From JABWBD01 sp040768665 (GTDB taxonomy: Bacteria > Planctomycetota > Planctomycetia > Pirellulales > Thermoguttaceae), in contig JAXGMN010000022.1 of the NCBI GenBank assembly GCA_040768665.1, forward strand, positions 62,001-126,000: DNA of 64,000 nucleotides. Reading direction: 5' to 3'. Positions 34,563 through 43,176 of this stretch are shown here, piece by piece. The stretch's first letter is position 1. Every line of letters starts with the position of its first letter. Made by a program: the position numbers and the translations under genes. The notes under the pieces are model-generated. The model was not told where the DNA came from. It searched no databases and was given only the letters and a program-made list of their open reading frames with translations.

Positions 34563-35126
34563 CTACGCCCGCGACAGGTATTCACCGGTTCGCGTGTCGA
34601 CCTTGACGATCTCTCCCTCTTCGAGATACTCCGGCACCTGGACCACGTATCCCGTTTCCAGGGTGGCGGGCTTGGTGCGCGACGTGGCCGAGTTGCCCCG
34701 CACGCCGGGGTCGCACTGCACGACGCGAAGCTCGACCGTCAGCGGCAGTTGAATGGCCACGACCTCTTCGTTATAGAACAGCGCCTGCACTCCCTCGAGT
34801 TCCTCGGTAAGGAAGTGCGCCTCGTCCTCCAGATCCTCCTTGGGAAACGAATACTGGTTGTAGTCTGCCTGGTCGAGGAAATGGAGCTGCGTGGGGTCGG
34901 AGTACATGTACTTGACGGGGCGGCGGGCGAAATTCGCCTCATCCAGCGACTCGCCGCCTTTCAGCACGATGTCGACCTTCTGCTTGGTGATCAGGTTCCT
35001 CGCCCGATACTTGTAGAGCGTTGCCGCGCCGCGAGCGGAAGGCGACTGCACGCTGATGTTCTCGATGATGCACGGGGCATCCTGGTAGTTGACGATCGCA
35101 CCTCGCTTAATTTCCTTCGCCTGCAT
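34563..35126 (-). CDS. yeiP: Elongation factor P-like protein (YeiP/EfpL type)
   Basis: A 187-residue EF-P paralogue that acts on ribosomes stalled on proline-containing sequences. I start it at ATG 35126 (MQAKEIKRGAIVNYQDAPC). The KOW-like first domain has the loop QSPSARGAATLYKYR with Arg where EF-P carries its modified lysine; that loop is diagnostic of the YeiP/EfpL subgroup. The OB domains follow with DQADYNQYSFPKEDLEDEAH and the C-terminal GNSATSRTKPATLETGYVVQ VPEYL (split here for length). It appears to be the last gene of a minus-strand operon with two small conserved proteins and proC. Confidence 0.9.
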   Translation of the reverse strand: MQAKEIKRGAIVNYQDAPCIIENISVQSPSARGAATLYKYRARNLITKQKVDIVLKGGESLDEANFARRPVKYMYSDPTQLHFLDQADYNQYSFPKEDLEDEAHFLTEELEGVQALFYNEEVVAIQLPLTVELRVVQCDPGVRGNSATSRTKPATLETGYVVQVPEYLEEGEIVKVDTRTGEYLSRA

Positions 35127-35168
35127 AGATTTACCGCACAAAGTTCCTTTTCAGCGTTCCTGTTCAGT

Positions 35169-35651
35169 TCACAGCAAAGCACCCGACTGGGGATCGACGG
35201 GCACACCGCCGGTCAATCGAGCCAGCGCCTCCAGCACGACCAAAAGTGCGCTGGGGTCGAGCATTTCATCCAATTCGTCGGCCTCGTCCGAAAGCTGCTC
35301 GAAATGGAGGACATCGAAGCGGGCATCCGCCTTGCGGATCCGCTCGATGCGACTCCGGTCATCCGGACCGGTCGCGAGGGCCTTCAATTCGTCGGCAAGC
35401 GCATCGATCTGCTCGGTGACCTCCTCTCCTTCGACGTAGCACACATCCAACGCGGCGAAGTCGTCGGGAGCGAGCACGGTCAGCGATTCGAGCTTGTCAT
35501 CGGGACCGACGCGGAGATTCGTCAGCGTGTACCGGCCGTTCAAGCCCGCGAGTGCTTCTTCGATTTTCTTCGCCGGCGGCAGCTTGGAAGAGTCGAACAG
35601 CACAAAGTAGGTCTCGCGCCAACGGTACTGGTCGTTTTCGAACATCGACAT
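35169..35651 (-). CDS. Conserved planctomycete hypothetical protein
   Basis: A 160-residue protein without a recognised domain. The start ATG 35651 has GGAGG 8 bp upstream; a second ATG two codons on is possible. It begins MSMFENDQYRWRETYFVLFD and continues KIEEALAGLNGRYTLTNLRV, an alpha/beta pattern, and ends with an acidic stretch SDEADELDEMLDPSALLVV. No signal peptide, membrane segment or catalytic motif is seen. It lies 19 bp downstream of another small conserved gene and 42 bp before yeiP on the same strand. Confidence 0.7.
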   Translation of the reverse strand: MSMFENDQYRWRETYFVLFDSSKLPPAKKIEEALAGLNGRYTLTNLRVGPDDKLESLTVLAPDDFAALDVCYVEGEEVTEQIDALADELKALATGPDDRSRIERIRKADARFDVLHFEQLSDEADELDEMLDPSALLVVLEALARLTGGVPVDPQSGALL

Positions 35652-35670
35652 GCCACGAGCCTCCGCGGGT

Positions 35671-35901
35671 TTACTCTTCGTAGTCGTCTTCCAACCCTTC
35701 GCCCGCCCACTGCTCCATGGCAATGAGCGTCGCATCGCGCTGCTCCCGATTGGCCCATACCGATTCGCCGGCATCCAGGCGGACCTCGTAATCGCCCTCG
35801 CGCTCGCAGTCGGGCGAGCCGCAGAAATGCGGCAGGGAGGACACCCAGAGGATCCGGTAGAGCGGCACGTACTTGTCGTCGATGATGCAGAAGCAGGACA
35901 T
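35671..35901 (-). CDS. Small conserved Cys-containing protein
   Basis: A 76-residue protein starting MSCFCIIDDKYVPLYRILWV. Four cysteines (CFC near the start and CGSPDC in SLPHFCGSPDCEREGDYEVR) might bind a metal. The C-terminus is acidic. It has no known function but looks conserved in planctomycetes. The start ATG 35901 has no clear ribosome binding site. It is placed between proC and the 160-residue gene, with 32 and 19 bp gaps, so probably in the same operon. Confidence 0.65.
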   Translation of the reverse strand: MSCFCIIDDKYVPLYRILWVSSLPHFCGSPDCEREGDYEVRLDAGESVWANREQRDATLIAMEQWAGEGLEDDYEE

Positions 35902-35933
35902 GGGTTTGTCTGGCGAAAACGCCTCGCTGAATG

Positions 35934-36746
35934 TCAATGGGCGCCGAGTTCCGCCGAACGGCGCGTGGCCGCCTCTACGGCGGCGATCATCGCCGCACGC
36001 AGCCCGCCGGCCTCCAGGGCCGCAAGGCCGGTAATCGTCGTTCCGCCCGGACTGGCCACGCGGTCTTTGAGGACCGCCGGGTGCTCTGCGGTCGACAGCA
36101 CCATTTCGGCTGCGCCCCGCACCGTCTGAGCGGCGAGGTCCTGGGCGACCTGACGCGGGAGTCCCATTTTCACGCCGGCATCGGCCATCGCCTCGATCAT
36201 CACATACACGTATGCCGGCCCGGAACCGGAAAGGCCCGTGACGGCATCCATCAGTTTCTCTTCTACTTGATATGCTACTCCGACCGCCCGGAGCAGTTGG
36301 TCCACAAGCCGGAGATCTTCCTCGCGGGCGGTCGTGCCCGCACAGTAGCCAAAGGCGCCCTGTCCCAGCAAACACGGAGTGTTCGGCATGACCCGGATAA
36401 TGCGGACCGATTCTCCCAGCCTCGTCGCGATGGCTGCGATCGGAATACCGGCCGCGATCGAGACGACGAGTGGCGCCGGGTTCCAATCGGGGCGCAGTCC
36501 GTCGAGCACCGTCGCCATCTGCTGAGGTTTCACCGCCAGGAAGACCACCTGCGAACGGGTCGCCACTTCCAGGTTGTCGGCGGTGGTCCGGGCGCCGGTC
36601 GCCTTCTGGAATCGCTGCCTCGCGTCGGCCATGGGATCGGCGGCCAGCACGTTTTCTGCGGAAACCAGTCGGCCGCGGATCCAACCCTGGGCCAGGGCGG
36701 TGGCCATCTGACCGGCACCAATAAACCCGATTCGCTCGTTCAACAT
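35934..36746 (-). CDS. proC: Pyrroline-5-carboxylate reductase
   Basis: A 270-residue cytosolic enzyme that reduces pyrroline-5-carboxylate to proline with NAD(P)H. It shows the Rossmann loop RIGFIGAGQMATALAQGWIR, VVFLAVKPQQMATVL, SVRIIRVMPNTPCLLGQGAF and the C-terminal signature LSGSGPAYVYVMIEAMADAG with GVKMGLPRQVAQDLAAQTVR and SPGGTTITGL. Length and motif order are normal. It starts at ATG 36746 and leads the operon running to yeiP. Confidence 0.95.
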   Translation of the reverse strand: MLNERIGFIGAGQMATALAQGWIRGRLVSAENVLAADPMADARQRFQKATGARTTADNLEVATRSQVVFLAVKPQQMATVLDGLRPDWNPAPLVVSIAAGIPIAAIATRLGESVRIIRVMPNTPCLLGQGAFGYCAGTTAREEDLRLVDQLLRAVGVAYQVEEKLMDAVTGLSGSGPAYVYVMIEAMADAGVKMGLPRQVAQDLAAQTVRGAAEMVLSTAEHPAVLKDRVASPGGTTITGLAALEAGGLRAAMIAAVEAATRRSAELGAH

Positions 36747-36883
36747 GGGAGAGGAGGTTTGAAAGAAAAGGACAACGGGTCCACTAGCGCTATGCTACGT
36801 GAAACTGGGTCGGCGTACAATAGTAGGGAGCGGTATTCCCCTAATACGGGTTGAAAAACAACCGTCCGCTCGGCAGGGACCGG

Positions 36884-37072
36884 TCAGGCCTCCGTCGGTT
36901 GAGAGGTTTCGCGGCCCATCCACATCGGCGTTGCCACGAACCAAACGATTGTGGCAAGCAGCATGATCAGTTTTGCGCTGTCCAGATCCATGCTGCCTTG
37001 CAGGAACAGGATGGACGGCAGGGCGGTGGCAATCAAGGCAATCCAGGAGATCGCCTGGAGGATTCGTCTCAT
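36884..37072 (-). CDS. Small two-helix membrane protein
   Basis: A 62-residue protein, MRRILQAISWIALIATALPS followed by ILFLQGSMDLDSAKLIMLLA and TIVWFVATPMWMG, with two transmembrane segments and a short polar tail. The start is ATG 37072, 5 bp after the stop of the permease gene, so it is almost surely co-translated with it. It may be an accessory subunit of the permease, as inference. No family is recognised. Confidence 0.7.
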   Translation of the reverse strand: MRRILQAISWIALIATALPSILFLQGSMDLDSAKLIMLLATIVWFVATPMWMGRETSQPTEA

Positions 37073-37077
37073 TGTGT

Positions 37078-38667
37078 TTACGCCGCCTCCATGGTTTGTG
37101 GCTGGTGCACTTTCTTCTGGTAGAACTTACTGAAAACGATGTAGAGAACGGCTGCAATGAACCAGCCGGGCAGACTGACAAAAAAGATCTGCACGCCGGC
37201 GTATTTTACCAGCGCGAAACAGATGCCCAGCGTGAGCAGCCAGGTGAGCCCGGCGGCCCAGTTAAATGTCTTGCGACTCACTTCCGCATAGCTTCCTTTA
37301 AGGCCAAGCTTGGGAATCAGCCAGAAGTCGATGAAGATGACCGCACCCATCGGCATCAGGAGCAGGCCGTAGAGGGCGACGAAATTCAAGAGCTTCATGG
37401 CGATGGCGGGAAACATGCCGGCAACCGTCGCCAACAGCCCGGTGGCCAGGGTGACGGTGAAGCGGGACATTCGGGGCATGATCGCTTGAAAGGCGAGTCC
37501 GGCGCGGTAGATGGTGGGATTGGCCGTAGTCCAGCCGGCAATTACCACACAGATCAACCCTGTCAGGCCCGCCGCTTGGTACGCCAGCGGGCCGGGCAGC
37601 ACCGGCGGCGGGTCCCTTAGGACACCCAGTTCCATCAAGGTGCGGATCAGGTCGGCGTTCAGGCCGGATTGTGCCCAGGCTTCCGCCAGGTCGGAACGGC
37701 CCATCGCGGCGAGCTTTGCGACCACGTCGGCTGCCGGGCGGAGCTGGTGCAACTGATAGGCGTAGAGCAGTGCGGCTGCGATCCAGGCCATGAAATGCCC
37801 CAGGTACATGCCGGTTGACGAGGCGATTCCGTACCAGGACTTGCGGGCAAAACGCAGAACCGAGAGGTCGGACATGCCGATGTGCATGGCCATGTTGCAG
37901 AACCACGCGAAGAACATCACGTGCCAGAAGGTGAACTTGGTCTGTCCGGGAAATGCCGGGCCGCCTTCCCAGATGGTCGTCCGCGCCAGGCTCCACAGGT
38001 CGCCGGAAGAGCGGACCGAGGTTCCGGTCGAGGTGATAAACTGGGCCAGCGCCACCAGGCCGAACGCGAGGAAAACCACGACCATCCAGGGCGCGGCGAT
38101 GTTTGCGATCCTGGCCACGGTTTCGTAACCGTAGGCGGCAACGATTGAGATCGCGGCCCCGACGCCCAGGACGGCGAGAACCCATCCGAGGCTGTTCGGG
38201 TAGGTATCGTTCAAGCCGGGCATCCGGAAATCGATCCAAACGCCCACGGCGGTTGCCGACACAGTGATCATCGCGCCAGCCAGGAAGCAGAACATCACCC
38301 CGTTGGCCAGGTTGTAGAGGGTCACAAGGCTCCGGCCGCAAATCTTCTCAAGCTGGTAGTAGAGCGTCAGCCGGGCGCGGGTGGCGATCGGGGCGGTCAG
38401 GAATGTCCAACTCAGCACGGCCAGCAAGTTTCCGATGAACAGCCCGACGATCAGGTCGAACGCACTGACTCCCGCGGCGACAAAAAGCGGCCCGATCATC
38501 AACTCGGTGCCGGCGCAGTGTTCGCCGGCGTACATTCCGACAAAACTCTTGAAACCCAACAGCGAGCGTTGGGGAACCGGTTCGCGCTCGAATTCGCCGC
38601 CGGAGGCCACGTGTCCGTCGTCGGGGACGGCCTGTATTCCATCGGCCGGGTGTTCTTCCATCGCCAT
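37078..38667 (-). CDS. NCS1-like permease (purine-cytosine permease superfamily)
   Basis: A 529-residue integral membrane transporter with about twelve hydrophobic helices. The N-terminal 45 residues are polar and cytoplasmic, then MYAGEHCAGTELMIGPLFVA begins the first helix. Repeated motifs such as IVAAYGYETVARIANIAAPW and ICVVIAGWTTANPTIYRAGL resemble helices of the NCS1 cytosine/allantoin permease family. It starts at ATG 38667 with AAGGA upstream. It lies downstream of rhaA, which suggests the substrate is rhamnose or another compound of the same pathway; NCS1 proteins are normally nucleobase carriers, so this context is odd and the substrate is open. Confidence 0.8.
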   Translation of the reverse strand: MAMEEHPADGIQAVPDDGHVASGGEFEREPVPQRSLLGFKSFVGMYAGEHCAGTELMIGPLFVAAGVSAFDLIVGLFIGNLLAVLSWTFLTAPIATRARLTLYYQLEKICGRSLVTLYNLANGVMFCFLAGAMITVSATAVGVWIDFRMPGLNDTYPNSLGWVLAVLGVGAAISIVAAYGYETVARIANIAAPWMVVVFLAFGLVALAQFITSTGTSVRSSGDLWSLARTTIWEGGPAFPGQTKFTFWHVMFFAWFCNMAMHIGMSDLSVLRFARKSWYGIASSTGMYLGHFMAWIAAALLYAYQLHQLRPAADVVAKLAAMGRSDLAEAWAQSGLNADLIRTLMELGVLRDPPPVLPGPLAYQAAGLTGLICVVIAGWTTANPTIYRAGLAFQAIMPRMSRFTVTLATGLLATVAGMFPAIAMKLLNFVALYGLLLMPMGAVIFIDFWLIPKLGLKGSYAEVSRKTFNWAAGLTWLLTLGICFALVKYAGVQIFFVSLPGWFIAAVLYIVFSKFYQKKVHQPQTMEAA

Positions 38668-38694
38668 AAGGCTGTTCCTTGCTTACGAGGTCCT

Positions 38695-38779
38695 AACAAA
38701 AGGGGGACAGGCACCTCGCCAGGACGCACATCCTGCGTGTCTGCAATATGTTTGGCTCGGAGCCAGTCCCCGTTTTGTT
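38695..38779. repeat. Palindromic element between rhaA and the permease
   Basis: The arms AACAAAAGGGGGACAGGCAC and GAGCCAGTCCCCGTTTTGTT are imperfect inverted repeats; the middle contains a separate GGACGCACATCCTGCGTGTC hairpin. It lies between rhaA and the NCS1-like permease in an operon, so it could form a stable mRNA hairpin that sets their relative expression. Confidence 0.85.
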
Positions 38780-38809
38780 TGGGCCTCTACGTGAGGATTC
38801 GGTTGTCGA

Positions 38810-40075
38810 TCAGCTCCGCCGGCTCAAAACTTCCGACTCGTAGTTTCGCACGTCGTCGAGCCAGTCGCCGCCGACCGGCACATCCTGCTTCAGGCAATAG
38901 TAATCCCAGACTGCCCCCAGCGGGAGCGTTTTCACTTCTTCCACCAAGGCCAGCCGTCCGGTAAAGTCGCCGCTGAGTTCTCGCTGGCGGAGCATTTCGG
39001 TCGGCTCGAGCAACGCGCCCATAACGGCCTTGATCATCGCGCGAACCCCGATGACCCAGGCGGCGATGCGGTTGATGCTGGCGTCGAAGAAATCGAGCCC
39101 AATATGTACGCGATCGAGGAATCCACCACGGACAATCTCTTCGGCAATCGCCCGGAGGTCGTCGTTGAGAATGACGACGTGGTCGCTGTCCCAGCGAATC
39201 CCCCGGCTTACGTGCAGGAGAATCTCGTCCAGGTACAGGAGCACGGACGAGATTTTATCGGCGATCGACTCGGTCGGATGGAAGTGGCCGGCGTCCAAGC
39301 ACAAGAGCTTTCCGTTGCGGACCGCGTAGCCGAGGTAAAACTCGTGAGAGCCGACGACGTAGGTTTCCGAACCGATCCCAAATAGCTTGCTCTCGATCGC
39401 GTCGAGATTGCCTTGGGGATCGATAGCGACGGCGAACATCTCGTCGAGCGATTTTCGGAGCAGTTTCCGCGGCCCTTTGCGGTCGATGGTCACATCCTTG
39501 TAACCATCCGGGATCCAGACGTTCGTGACGCAGGGGGTTTTCAACTGTTTTCCCATGGCTTCGCCGACCTTCCGGCAGGCGATGCCGTGTTCGACCCAGA
39601 AGCGGCGTATGCCCTCGTCGCGACTGGCCAGGGTGAAGCCGTCGGCCGCCTTGGGATGGGAGAAGAAGGTCGGGTTGAAGTCGAGCCCGATTCCGAGTTG
39701 CTTCGCCCAGTCGATCCAGCGCTGGAAGTGGGCCGGTTCGATTTCGTTGCGGTCGACCGCCTTGCCGCCGCCTTCCTGGTACATTGCGTGCAAGCTGAAT
39801 CGGTGCTTTCCCGGTATGAGGCTCATGGCTTTCTGGGCATCGGCGCGAAGCTCGTCGGGGGTTCTCGCTCTGCCCGGGTAGTTGCCGGTGGCCATGATGC
39901 CACCGCCCGAGAGCCCCGCGTCGGACTCGAACCCGCCGACGTCGTCGCCCTGCCAGCAATGGATGGAGATCGCAATCCGCTGGAGTTGTGCCAGGACGTC
40001 GTCGGTTTTGACTCCGTACTGCTGATAGCGGTCTGTGGCCCACTGGTACGCTTGCTCGATCCGAGTGGCGGTCAT
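38810..40075 (-). CDS. rhaA: L-rhamnose isomerase
   Basis: A 421-residue cytosolic isomerase that converts L-rhamnose to L-rhamnulose. I start it at ATG 40075 (MTATRIEQAYQWATDRYQQY) with GGAG upstream; a longer frame upstream is not needed. Family motifs include IHCWQGDDVGGFE, FNPTFFSHPKAADGFTLASR, the metal-binding block CLDAGHFHPTESIADKISS and HVSRGIRWDSDHVVI. Length matches enterobacterial RhaA (about 420). It is followed on the same strand by the permease, suggesting a rhamnose-uptake and -use unit; no rhamnulose kinase or aldolase is in the window. Confidence 0.93.
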   Translation of the reverse strand: MTATRIEQAYQWATDRYQQYGVKTDDVLAQLQRIAISIHCWQGDDVGGFESDAGLSGGGIMATGNYPGRARTPDELRADAQKAMSLIPGKHRFSLHAMYQEGGGKAVDRNEIEPAHFQRWIDWAKQLGIGLDFNPTFFSHPKAADGFTLASRDEGIRRFWVEHGIACRKVGEAMGKQLKTPCVTNVWIPDGYKDVTIDRKGPRKLLRKSLDEMFAVAIDPQGNLDAIESKLFGIGSETYVVGSHEFYLGYAVRNGKLLCLDAGHFHPTESIADKISSVLLYLDEILLHVSRGIRWDSDHVVILNDDLRAIAEEIVRGGFLDRVHIGLDFFDASINRIAAWVIGVRAMIKAVMGALLEPTEMLRQRELSGDFTGRLALVEEVKTLPLGAVWDYYCLKQDVPVGGDWLDDVRNYESEVLSRRS

Positions 40076-40674
40076 CGGTTCTCCGTTGTTGATTCGCAGA
40101 AAGAGGGGGCCCATCGGTGTTGACGGTCGCTCAAGGGCGCCGAACCCTGATTTTGCGCGAGGCCATTGCCGATTGCCAGGGGTGGCGGGGATCCAGGAGG
40201 TTTTTTCAGGCGACCGCGAAAGCGGAACCAATCGCCTCATCCATAAGTGTTCACAGGTTCAGATACCAGGATGATCCATGCGGCGCAACTCGTCAAGCAG
40301 TTTTTCTCGCCGAGCGGGCCTGGCTTGCGGTGAGCAGACACGAGGGGGAGGAGAGTTGTTCGACAAGCCGACTTTTCCGCGGTTGCGCTTGGGTGAGATT
40401 CGCCGTCGTAAGATGTTGATGGAATGGGACTTCCGGCGGAGGCTGTCGGCGCAAGTTCACATAGGCTGAGGGAGGGGTGTCTAAAAAGTCGCTTTTAGGA
40501 TACCACAAGAGGTGTATCCGTTCATAGCTCTTTCTAGTTGGTTCTGTGAACTCGGAATCGCTCTGGACTCTGACGACGGGTTTTGCGAAACTTCCGCCCC
40601 TACTTCGGAACCCTGCCGGAGCACCTGCTTCCGGCCCGACCGTGATCAGTTGAACGATGGTGAGAGTCGGCCCC
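40076..40674. other. Intergenic stretch between rhaA and lipoprotein genes
   Basis: About 600 bp separate the divergent rhaA and lipoprotein genes. Short frames on the plus strand (one ending RRKMLMEWDFRRRLSAQVHI near 40460) show no motif and I leave them unannotated. Regulatory sites for rhaA are expected here, but none was recognised. Confidence 0.5.
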
Positions 40675-40944
40675 ATGAAAAAGCGATGGAACCCGATGGA
40701 CCGGAGGTGCCACGCAGGTGGCGGCGGAACTCGTCTCCGGAGGCGTCTCGCGGCATTGGTCGTGTTGGTGTGTCTGTTTGCCGCGGGTTGCACTTCCGTG
40801 AAAGAGCAGAAAAAGCTGCCTCGGAACCCTTACATCAAACCTCCGAAGGAAGAGCAAAGCACCTGGCTGGGTTCGTGGTTCCGGCACAAAGAACCCGACC
40901 GGCCTGACTCGGTCGTGGAGTTCCTGGAACAAGAACGTCCCTGA
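40675..40944 (+). CDS. Small predicted lipoprotein
   Basis: An 89-residue protein whose N-terminal hydrophobic segment (LAALVVLVCLFAAGC) ends in a lipobox cysteine near residue 40, so the mature protein should be membrane anchored. The rest is basic then acidic (TSVKEQKKLPRNPYIKPPKE) and ends DSVVEFLEQERP. The start ATG 40675 (MKKRWNP) is my choice; an ATG 21 codons... upstream at 40657 is also possible. No family recognised. Another lipoprotein gene follows after 44 bp, probably the same transcript. Confidence 0.6.
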   Translation: MKKRWNPMDRRCHAGGGGTRLRRRLAALVVLVCLFAAGCTSVKEQKKLPRNPYIKPPKEEQSTWLGSWFRHKEPDRPDSVVEFLEQERP

Positions 40945-40988
40945 CCCCTTTGGGGAAACCGGTTGTGAGATTCAAGGAGACCATCGGA

Positions 40989-41204
40989 ATGCGGAAGTTG
41001 TTCGAGGCAACCGCACGCCTCTTTGTACTCGGCCAATGGACGGCACCATTCATCTGCTGTTTTCTGTTGTCTGGCTGCACTGCGGCAGATGGGGGCCTGG
41101 AACTGGTCCGCGGCGCGGATACGGACGAAGCGTTAGCCGAAGCGGTTGCTGACGATCCATTTCCCTCGGCGGCTGAACTGGGCGTGGCGTCGGCCGCAAA
41201 ATGA
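40989..41204 (+). CDS. Small predicted lipoprotein
   Basis: A 71-residue protein starting MRKLFEATARLFVLGQWTAP. The hydrophobic stretch ends in the lipobox LLSGC, giving a mature, mostly acidic peptide GLELVRGADTDEALAEAVAD. The start ATG 40989 has GGAG 9 bp upstream. Paired with the lipoprotein gene just upstream; function unknown. Confidence 0.65.
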   Translation: MRKLFEATARLFVLGQWTAPFICCFLLSGCTAADGGLELVRGADTDEALAEAVADDPFPSAAELGVASAAK

Positions 41205-41232
41205 GCCACGCGGGAGAAGACCTGATTTGCCG

Positions 41233-41829
41233 TCAGCCTTCCAATCGAACGTTCCAGTAGGCTTCGCTGAGGAATCGCGACCAGCTTTCCAGGCGAACAT
41301 CGCGGGAGGCATACAAAGGCTGCCAGGAGGGGCGGATCGGCCGCTTGCGGAGTCGCATTCCGGCCTGCTCCGGGGTGCGATCGGCTTTGCGTTTGTTGCA
41401 GTCGACACACGCCAGGACGCAGTTTTCCCAGTTCGACCCGCCGCCCTGGGCTCGCGGCACGACGTGGTCGATCGTCAGCAGTTCGGGGCCCGGCTGGTGG
41501 CCGCAGTACTGGCAGGCGTAGCGGTCTCGCTTAAAGAGGTTGCGCCGGCTAAACGTGACGATGGCGGTGGGCACCCCGTCGTAGTGGTTAAGGACGACCA
41601 CTTCGGGTGCGCGCAACTGCATGGTCACCGCGCGGATGGTGCGGTCGCGCTCTCCGGGCAACAGCCGCGACCAGTCGTCCCAAGTGTAGGTCTGGAAGCT
41701 TTCGGGATCGACGATGCGGGCCGTGTCCTGGAACACCATCACCAGGGCACGCGCCACCGTGGCTACGTGCACTGGCTGCCAGTTGCGGTTGAGCACCAGG
41801 GTCGGATGCTGCAATACCGACGCAGACAT
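41233..41829 (-). CDS. HNH endonuclease
   Basis: A 198-residue protein of the single-domain HNH type. The zinc knuckle begins CQYCGHQPGPELLTIDHVVP, giving the first Cys pair and the DH dyad, and continues RAQGGGSNWENCVLACVDCN KRK with the second Cys pair. The N-terminal half (VLNRNWQPVHVATVARALVM) is the partner region found in many bacterial HNH proteins of unknown role. It may be a restriction or repair nuclease. It starts at ATG 41829, with a long spacer to the PEP-CTERM gene. Confidence 0.85.
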   Translation of the reverse strand: MSASVLQHPTLVLNRNWQPVHVATVARALVMVFQDTARIVDPESFQTYTWDDWSRLLPGERDRTIRAVTMQLRAPEVVVLNHYDGVPTAIVTFSRRNLFKRDRYACQYCGHQPGPELLTIDHVVPRAQGGGSNWENCVLACVDCNKRKADRTPEQAGMRLRKRPIRPSWQPLYASRDVRLESWSRFLSEAYWNVRLEG

Positions 41830-42163
41830 AAGTCCCTCGTAGCGGGGGTACGGATCGACTCGACTCCATTATAATCCATTTTGTCTGCGGTTCGCCACTC
41901 CCTTGCGGCTCTTGCACGTTTTTTTGCGCGGCTCGAATGATCGGCCCCGGAGTCTGTCCGATCGTGAGTACAGCCAGTGCGGACACACAGCGGTAAGCCG
42001 AAAAAGTCAGGAGTGGTTTTCTGGAGTGGCAGCAGAAGTCGCGCCACGGCCAGGCGAGGACATCGCGGCCAGACCGGCAGATGACACCCGATCCGACCAC
42101 TCTCCCGGGTTCTATGCCGTCCACTCTTGCATCAAAACCTCTGTGAGGTTAGTGGGAATTTGC

Positions 42164-42192
42164 TTGATCTTTGGCGGCCAAGCGACTATGGT
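42164..42192 (+). promoter_or_regulatory. Candidate sigma-70 promoter for the PEP-CTERM gene
   Basis: TTGATC at 42164-42169 and TATGGT at 42187-42192 are separated by 17 bp, 61 bp upstream of the ATG. The spacing is ideal and the match to consensus moderate. The remainder of the 41830-42252 spacer shows no gene. Confidence 0.35.
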
Positions 42193-42252
42193 AACATCCA
42201 CTCCTCTGTATGTATGTTGGCCACTTGCCCTGGCAAGGCTGGAGCTAGTCCG

Positions 42253-43173
42253 ATGCGAAGCATACTGATAACGATGACCGCAGGGCTGCTGTTATGCGGC
42301 GGCGGGGTTTACGCAGCCCGAGTTCCCGTGGCACACCAAGCGGGTACGTTTCTCCCCGATACCGGATCGAACTACGATTGGCATTACGGTTGTTCTCCGA
42401 CGGCCGCCGGCATGATGATGGGCTATTACGACCGCAATGGGTACACCAATCTCGTTCCTGGCGGTGACGCTGAGGTGACGGCGTTCCCGACGGTGGGTTC
42501 GTTGGTTGCCGATGTCATCGCGAGTTCGGGCCACGTTTCCGACTTCTACGGTGGCGGCTATCTGGCTTCCGGGGACGACGTTCCTTCACCGACTCACAGC
42601 TTCGACTGCTTGGCGGATTTCATGGGCACCAGCCAGGATTCCGTTGGCAATTCGAATGGATCAACCACGTTTTACTATTTCACCGATGGGTCGCCTTTTA
42701 CCGAAAGCGATGCGGTAAACAATAATGTCGCCGACAGGAGCGGCATGTACGGAATCGGGGAATACCTGGAATACGCCGGTTATGATGCGGCTGTCCTCTA
42801 CAACCAGTACACCGACACTCGAGGACTTCCGTACGGGTTCACGTTTGACCAGTACAAAGCGGAAATCGACGCCGGGCGGCCTGTGTTAGTCCACACAGAA
42901 AATCACACCATGTACGGCTACGGGTACGATGATGTCGACCATAGGCTTTACGTCTACGACACATGGAACGACCTTGACGGCAGCGGTCCGTACACAAACG
43001 GTCAGAATCCGGGCTACTTTTCTTGGGGCGGCTCTTATAGCGGCGCGGAACATATGGGAGTCACAATCCTGCAACTCAGCGCAGTGCCCGAACCCGCTTC
43101 GCTTCTCGCCCTACTGAGCATGGGGACTTTGGGGCTGGCATTCGTAATGTTCCGCAAGCGAAAGCAAGAATAG
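42253..43173 (+). CDS. PEP-CTERM protein with papain-like (C39-type) fold
   Basis: A 306-residue exported protein. Residues 1-22 are a signal peptide. The mature start has YDWHYGCSPTAAGMMMGYYD, with a cysteine after a Gly-rich turn as in C39-like peptidases; a later VLVHTENHTMYGYGYDDVDH supplies the histidine and YVYDTWNDLDGSG an acid, so a full Cys-His-Asp triad is plausible. The C-terminus is a classic PEP-CTERM signal: VPEPASLLALLSMGTLGLAF then a basic tail RKRKQE. The motif directs envelope sorting by an exosortase. The start ATG 42253 has GGAG 8 bp upstream. Its stop lies 4 bp from the convergent GH65 gene stop. Confidence 0.85.
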   Translation: MRSILITMTAGLLLCGGGVYAARVPVAHQAGTFLPDTGSNYDWHYGCSPTAAGMMMGYYDRNGYTNLVPGGDAEVTAFPTVGSLVADVIASSGHVSDFYGGGYLASGDDVPSPTHSFDCLADFMGTSQDSVGNSNGSTTFYYFTDGSPFTESDAVNNNVADRSGMYGIGEYLEYAGYDAAVLYNQYTDTRGLPYGFTFDQYKAEIDAGRPVLVHTENHTMYGYGYDDVDHRLYVYDTWNDLDGSGPYTNGQNPGYFSWGGSYSGAEHMGVTILQLSAVPEPASLLALLSMGTLGLAFVMFRKRKQE

Positions 43174-43176
43174 CCG

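Noticed and set aside
41830..42252. Riboswitch or leader RNA upstream of the PEP-CTERM gene
   Set aside because: No recognisable conserved aptamer or terminator/antiterminator was found; only a plausible promoter.
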